DNA of 22,623 nt. Origin: Desulfobacteraceae bacterium. GTDB lineage: Bacteria > Desulfobacterota > Desulfobacteria > Desulfobacterales > Desulfobacteraceae. Where the stretch lies: contig PIVQ01000042.1 of NCBI GenBank assembly GCA_003354055.1, positions 1-22,623 on the forward strand. The letters are read 5' to 3'. A model generated the notes under the pieces. It worked only from the letters and a program-made list of their open reading frames with translations, searched no databases and was not told the origin of the DNA. Made by a program: the position numbers and the translations under genes. Each line of letters opens with the position of its first letter. The stretch's first letter is position 1. Below, one piece after another: positions 21,779 to 22,623 of this stretch.

Positions 21779-22623
21779 ATGAAAAGAATAATACTACTTA
21801 TTTTGGCACTACTTTTAATGTTCAATGTGACGGCACGCGCAACACAGGATGATATGGATATCGGCGGGACTTCTGGGGCTGAAGTCAGGGCCGAAATTAA
21901 CCTTGCGATCAAGGCCCTTGCCTCAACAAGCACCGGGGCAACGGCTCCTTCAACAACCTTCCCTGGCCAGTTCTGGAGAGACACTGCAGTTGATCTCCTG
22001 AGAATGCGAAATAACGATAATGACGCATGGATAACTATAGGATCGATTAACGAGAACATCTTCACGGTGTCAAACGACATTAATATAAAGACCGTCAGTT
22101 CTTATCCATACACAGTAACAGCACAGGATGATACTCTTGTGTTTACGGGAACGGGCACAGTCACGCTTCCACAGCAGGCGGCTGTAAGTTCCGCAACACT
22201 AAAGGAAGAGTTTGTTTTAATGAATGGCGGAACCGGAGAGATAACTCTTGCTCCATTTGCAGGTGATTCGTTACCTGAAACAATTCTCGGTCCCGGCGAA
22301 AGTATAACCTATAACGGCAACGGAGGCACGGCATGGAAGCGGAAAAATGCATATACTGTCGCTCCCGGACTTGAACAAAGGACACAGTTTGTATATACCG
22401 AATCACTGGACTACGACGGAGGTTCAGTCCTGTTTGTTGTTGGAGAAACAGTAACTGGAAACGCTGGTGGCACGGGCGTAATAGTGGCGCTTACCGGAGA
22501 CGCTACGAGCGGAACATTTTATATCAATACCAGAAACGCAATTGCTTACGTGAATGACGAAGTTTTGACTGGCAGCGCGAGTGGTGCGGCAGTTGCAAAT
22601 CAAGCATCATCTAAAAATTCAAT
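21779..22623 (+). CDS. Exported fibre-like protein (partial, runs off the window)
   Basis: ATG 21779 has GGGAGG upstream and opens 281 codons without a stop to the window end. The signal peptide (Lys-Arg, core IILLILALLLMFNV, cleavage after ARA at residue 21) is followed by a short helix and PGQFWRDTAVDLLRMRNNDNDAW, a motif seen at the start of many phage fibre proteins. Next come beta repeats (TLVFTGTGTVTLPQ, FVLMNGGTGEITLAPFAG). Near the end, FVVGETVTGNAGGTGVIV and NDEVLTGSASGAAV resemble the tail-repeat pattern F.vGE.vtG..sG. A surface or host-binding role is likely. Confidence 0.75.
   Translation, partial: MKRIILLILALLLMFNVTARATQDDMDIGGTSGAEVRAEINLAIKALASTSTGATAPSTTFPGQFWRDTAVDLLRMRNNDNDAWITIGSINENIFTVSNDINIKTVSSYPYTVTAQDDTLVFTGTGTVTLPQQAAVSSATLKEEFVLMNGGTGEITLAPFAGDSLPETILGPGESITYNGNGGTAWKRKNAYTVAPGLEQRTQFVYTESLDYDGGSVLFVVGETVTGNAGGTGVIVALTGDATSGTFYINTRNAIAYVNDEVLTGSASGAAVANQASSKNS

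Noticed and set aside
1..22623. tRNA genes, CRISPR arrays, insertion sequences, integrase or integron integrase
   Set aside because: No T-loop motif in a cloverleaf context, no regular spacer repeats, no transposase or tyrosine recombinase motifs were found by reading; the repeat array at 2632-2698 is coding.

Overview
This window is part of a tailed-phage (or prophage) genome. Every supported gene is on the + strand and tightly packed, with frequent ATGA, TGATG or TAATG overlaps. The set of a P22-like portal, two-subunit terminase, SU10/DUF5309-type coat protein, gp4-like adaptor and gp10-like DNA-stabilisation protein points to a short-tailed (podovirus-type) virion. Six exported proteins with Sec signal peptides, one of them resembling an outer-membrane barrel, point to a Gram-negative host. 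No host genus can be named. No tRNA, rRNA, CRISPR, integrase or clear endolysin was seen.

Layout. 1-2123: small early genes plus a DHH-family phosphoesterase. 2098-3216: a near-consensus promoter, a hairpin-bearing leader and a replication-initiator gene. 3266-5191: small AT-rich accessory genes, several with zinc-ribbon cysteines. 5219-9509: a promoter placed directly on the terminase start codon, then small and large terminase, a cysteine-cluster protein and portal. 9506-10579: four small AT-rich unknown genes, then an intergenic structured region with a strong terminator. 10791-12861: scaffold and coat. 12948-17752: four virion-module genes, all with signal peptides. The first two are tandem paralogues, and the first three are each preceded by a hairpin. 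17809-18615: small membrane protein, Cys/His mini-protein and DUF1353 protein, the likeliest place for lysis-associated functions. 18628-19011: a small exported barrel-like protein. 19066-22623: Lys-rich protein, adaptor, gp10-like nozzle/stabiliser and the start of an exported fibre-like protein.

The most unusual structure is at about 3936-4840. Three unrelated small genes are each bracketed by their own private inverted repeat (GTTATAACCC, GTTATGTGA, GTTATCT). They are separated by imperfect palindromes of 128 and 129 bp with two extrahelical bases at matching positions. This is the architecture of integron gene cassettes with attC sites, here inside a phage genome without an integron integrase in view. 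The bulge polarity suggests the attC sites point opposite to the genes. Other notable points are two promoters whose predicted start sites fall on start codons, the replication-gene leader that could act as an attenuator or small RNA, and the concentration of Sec signal peptides in a virion-gene block.
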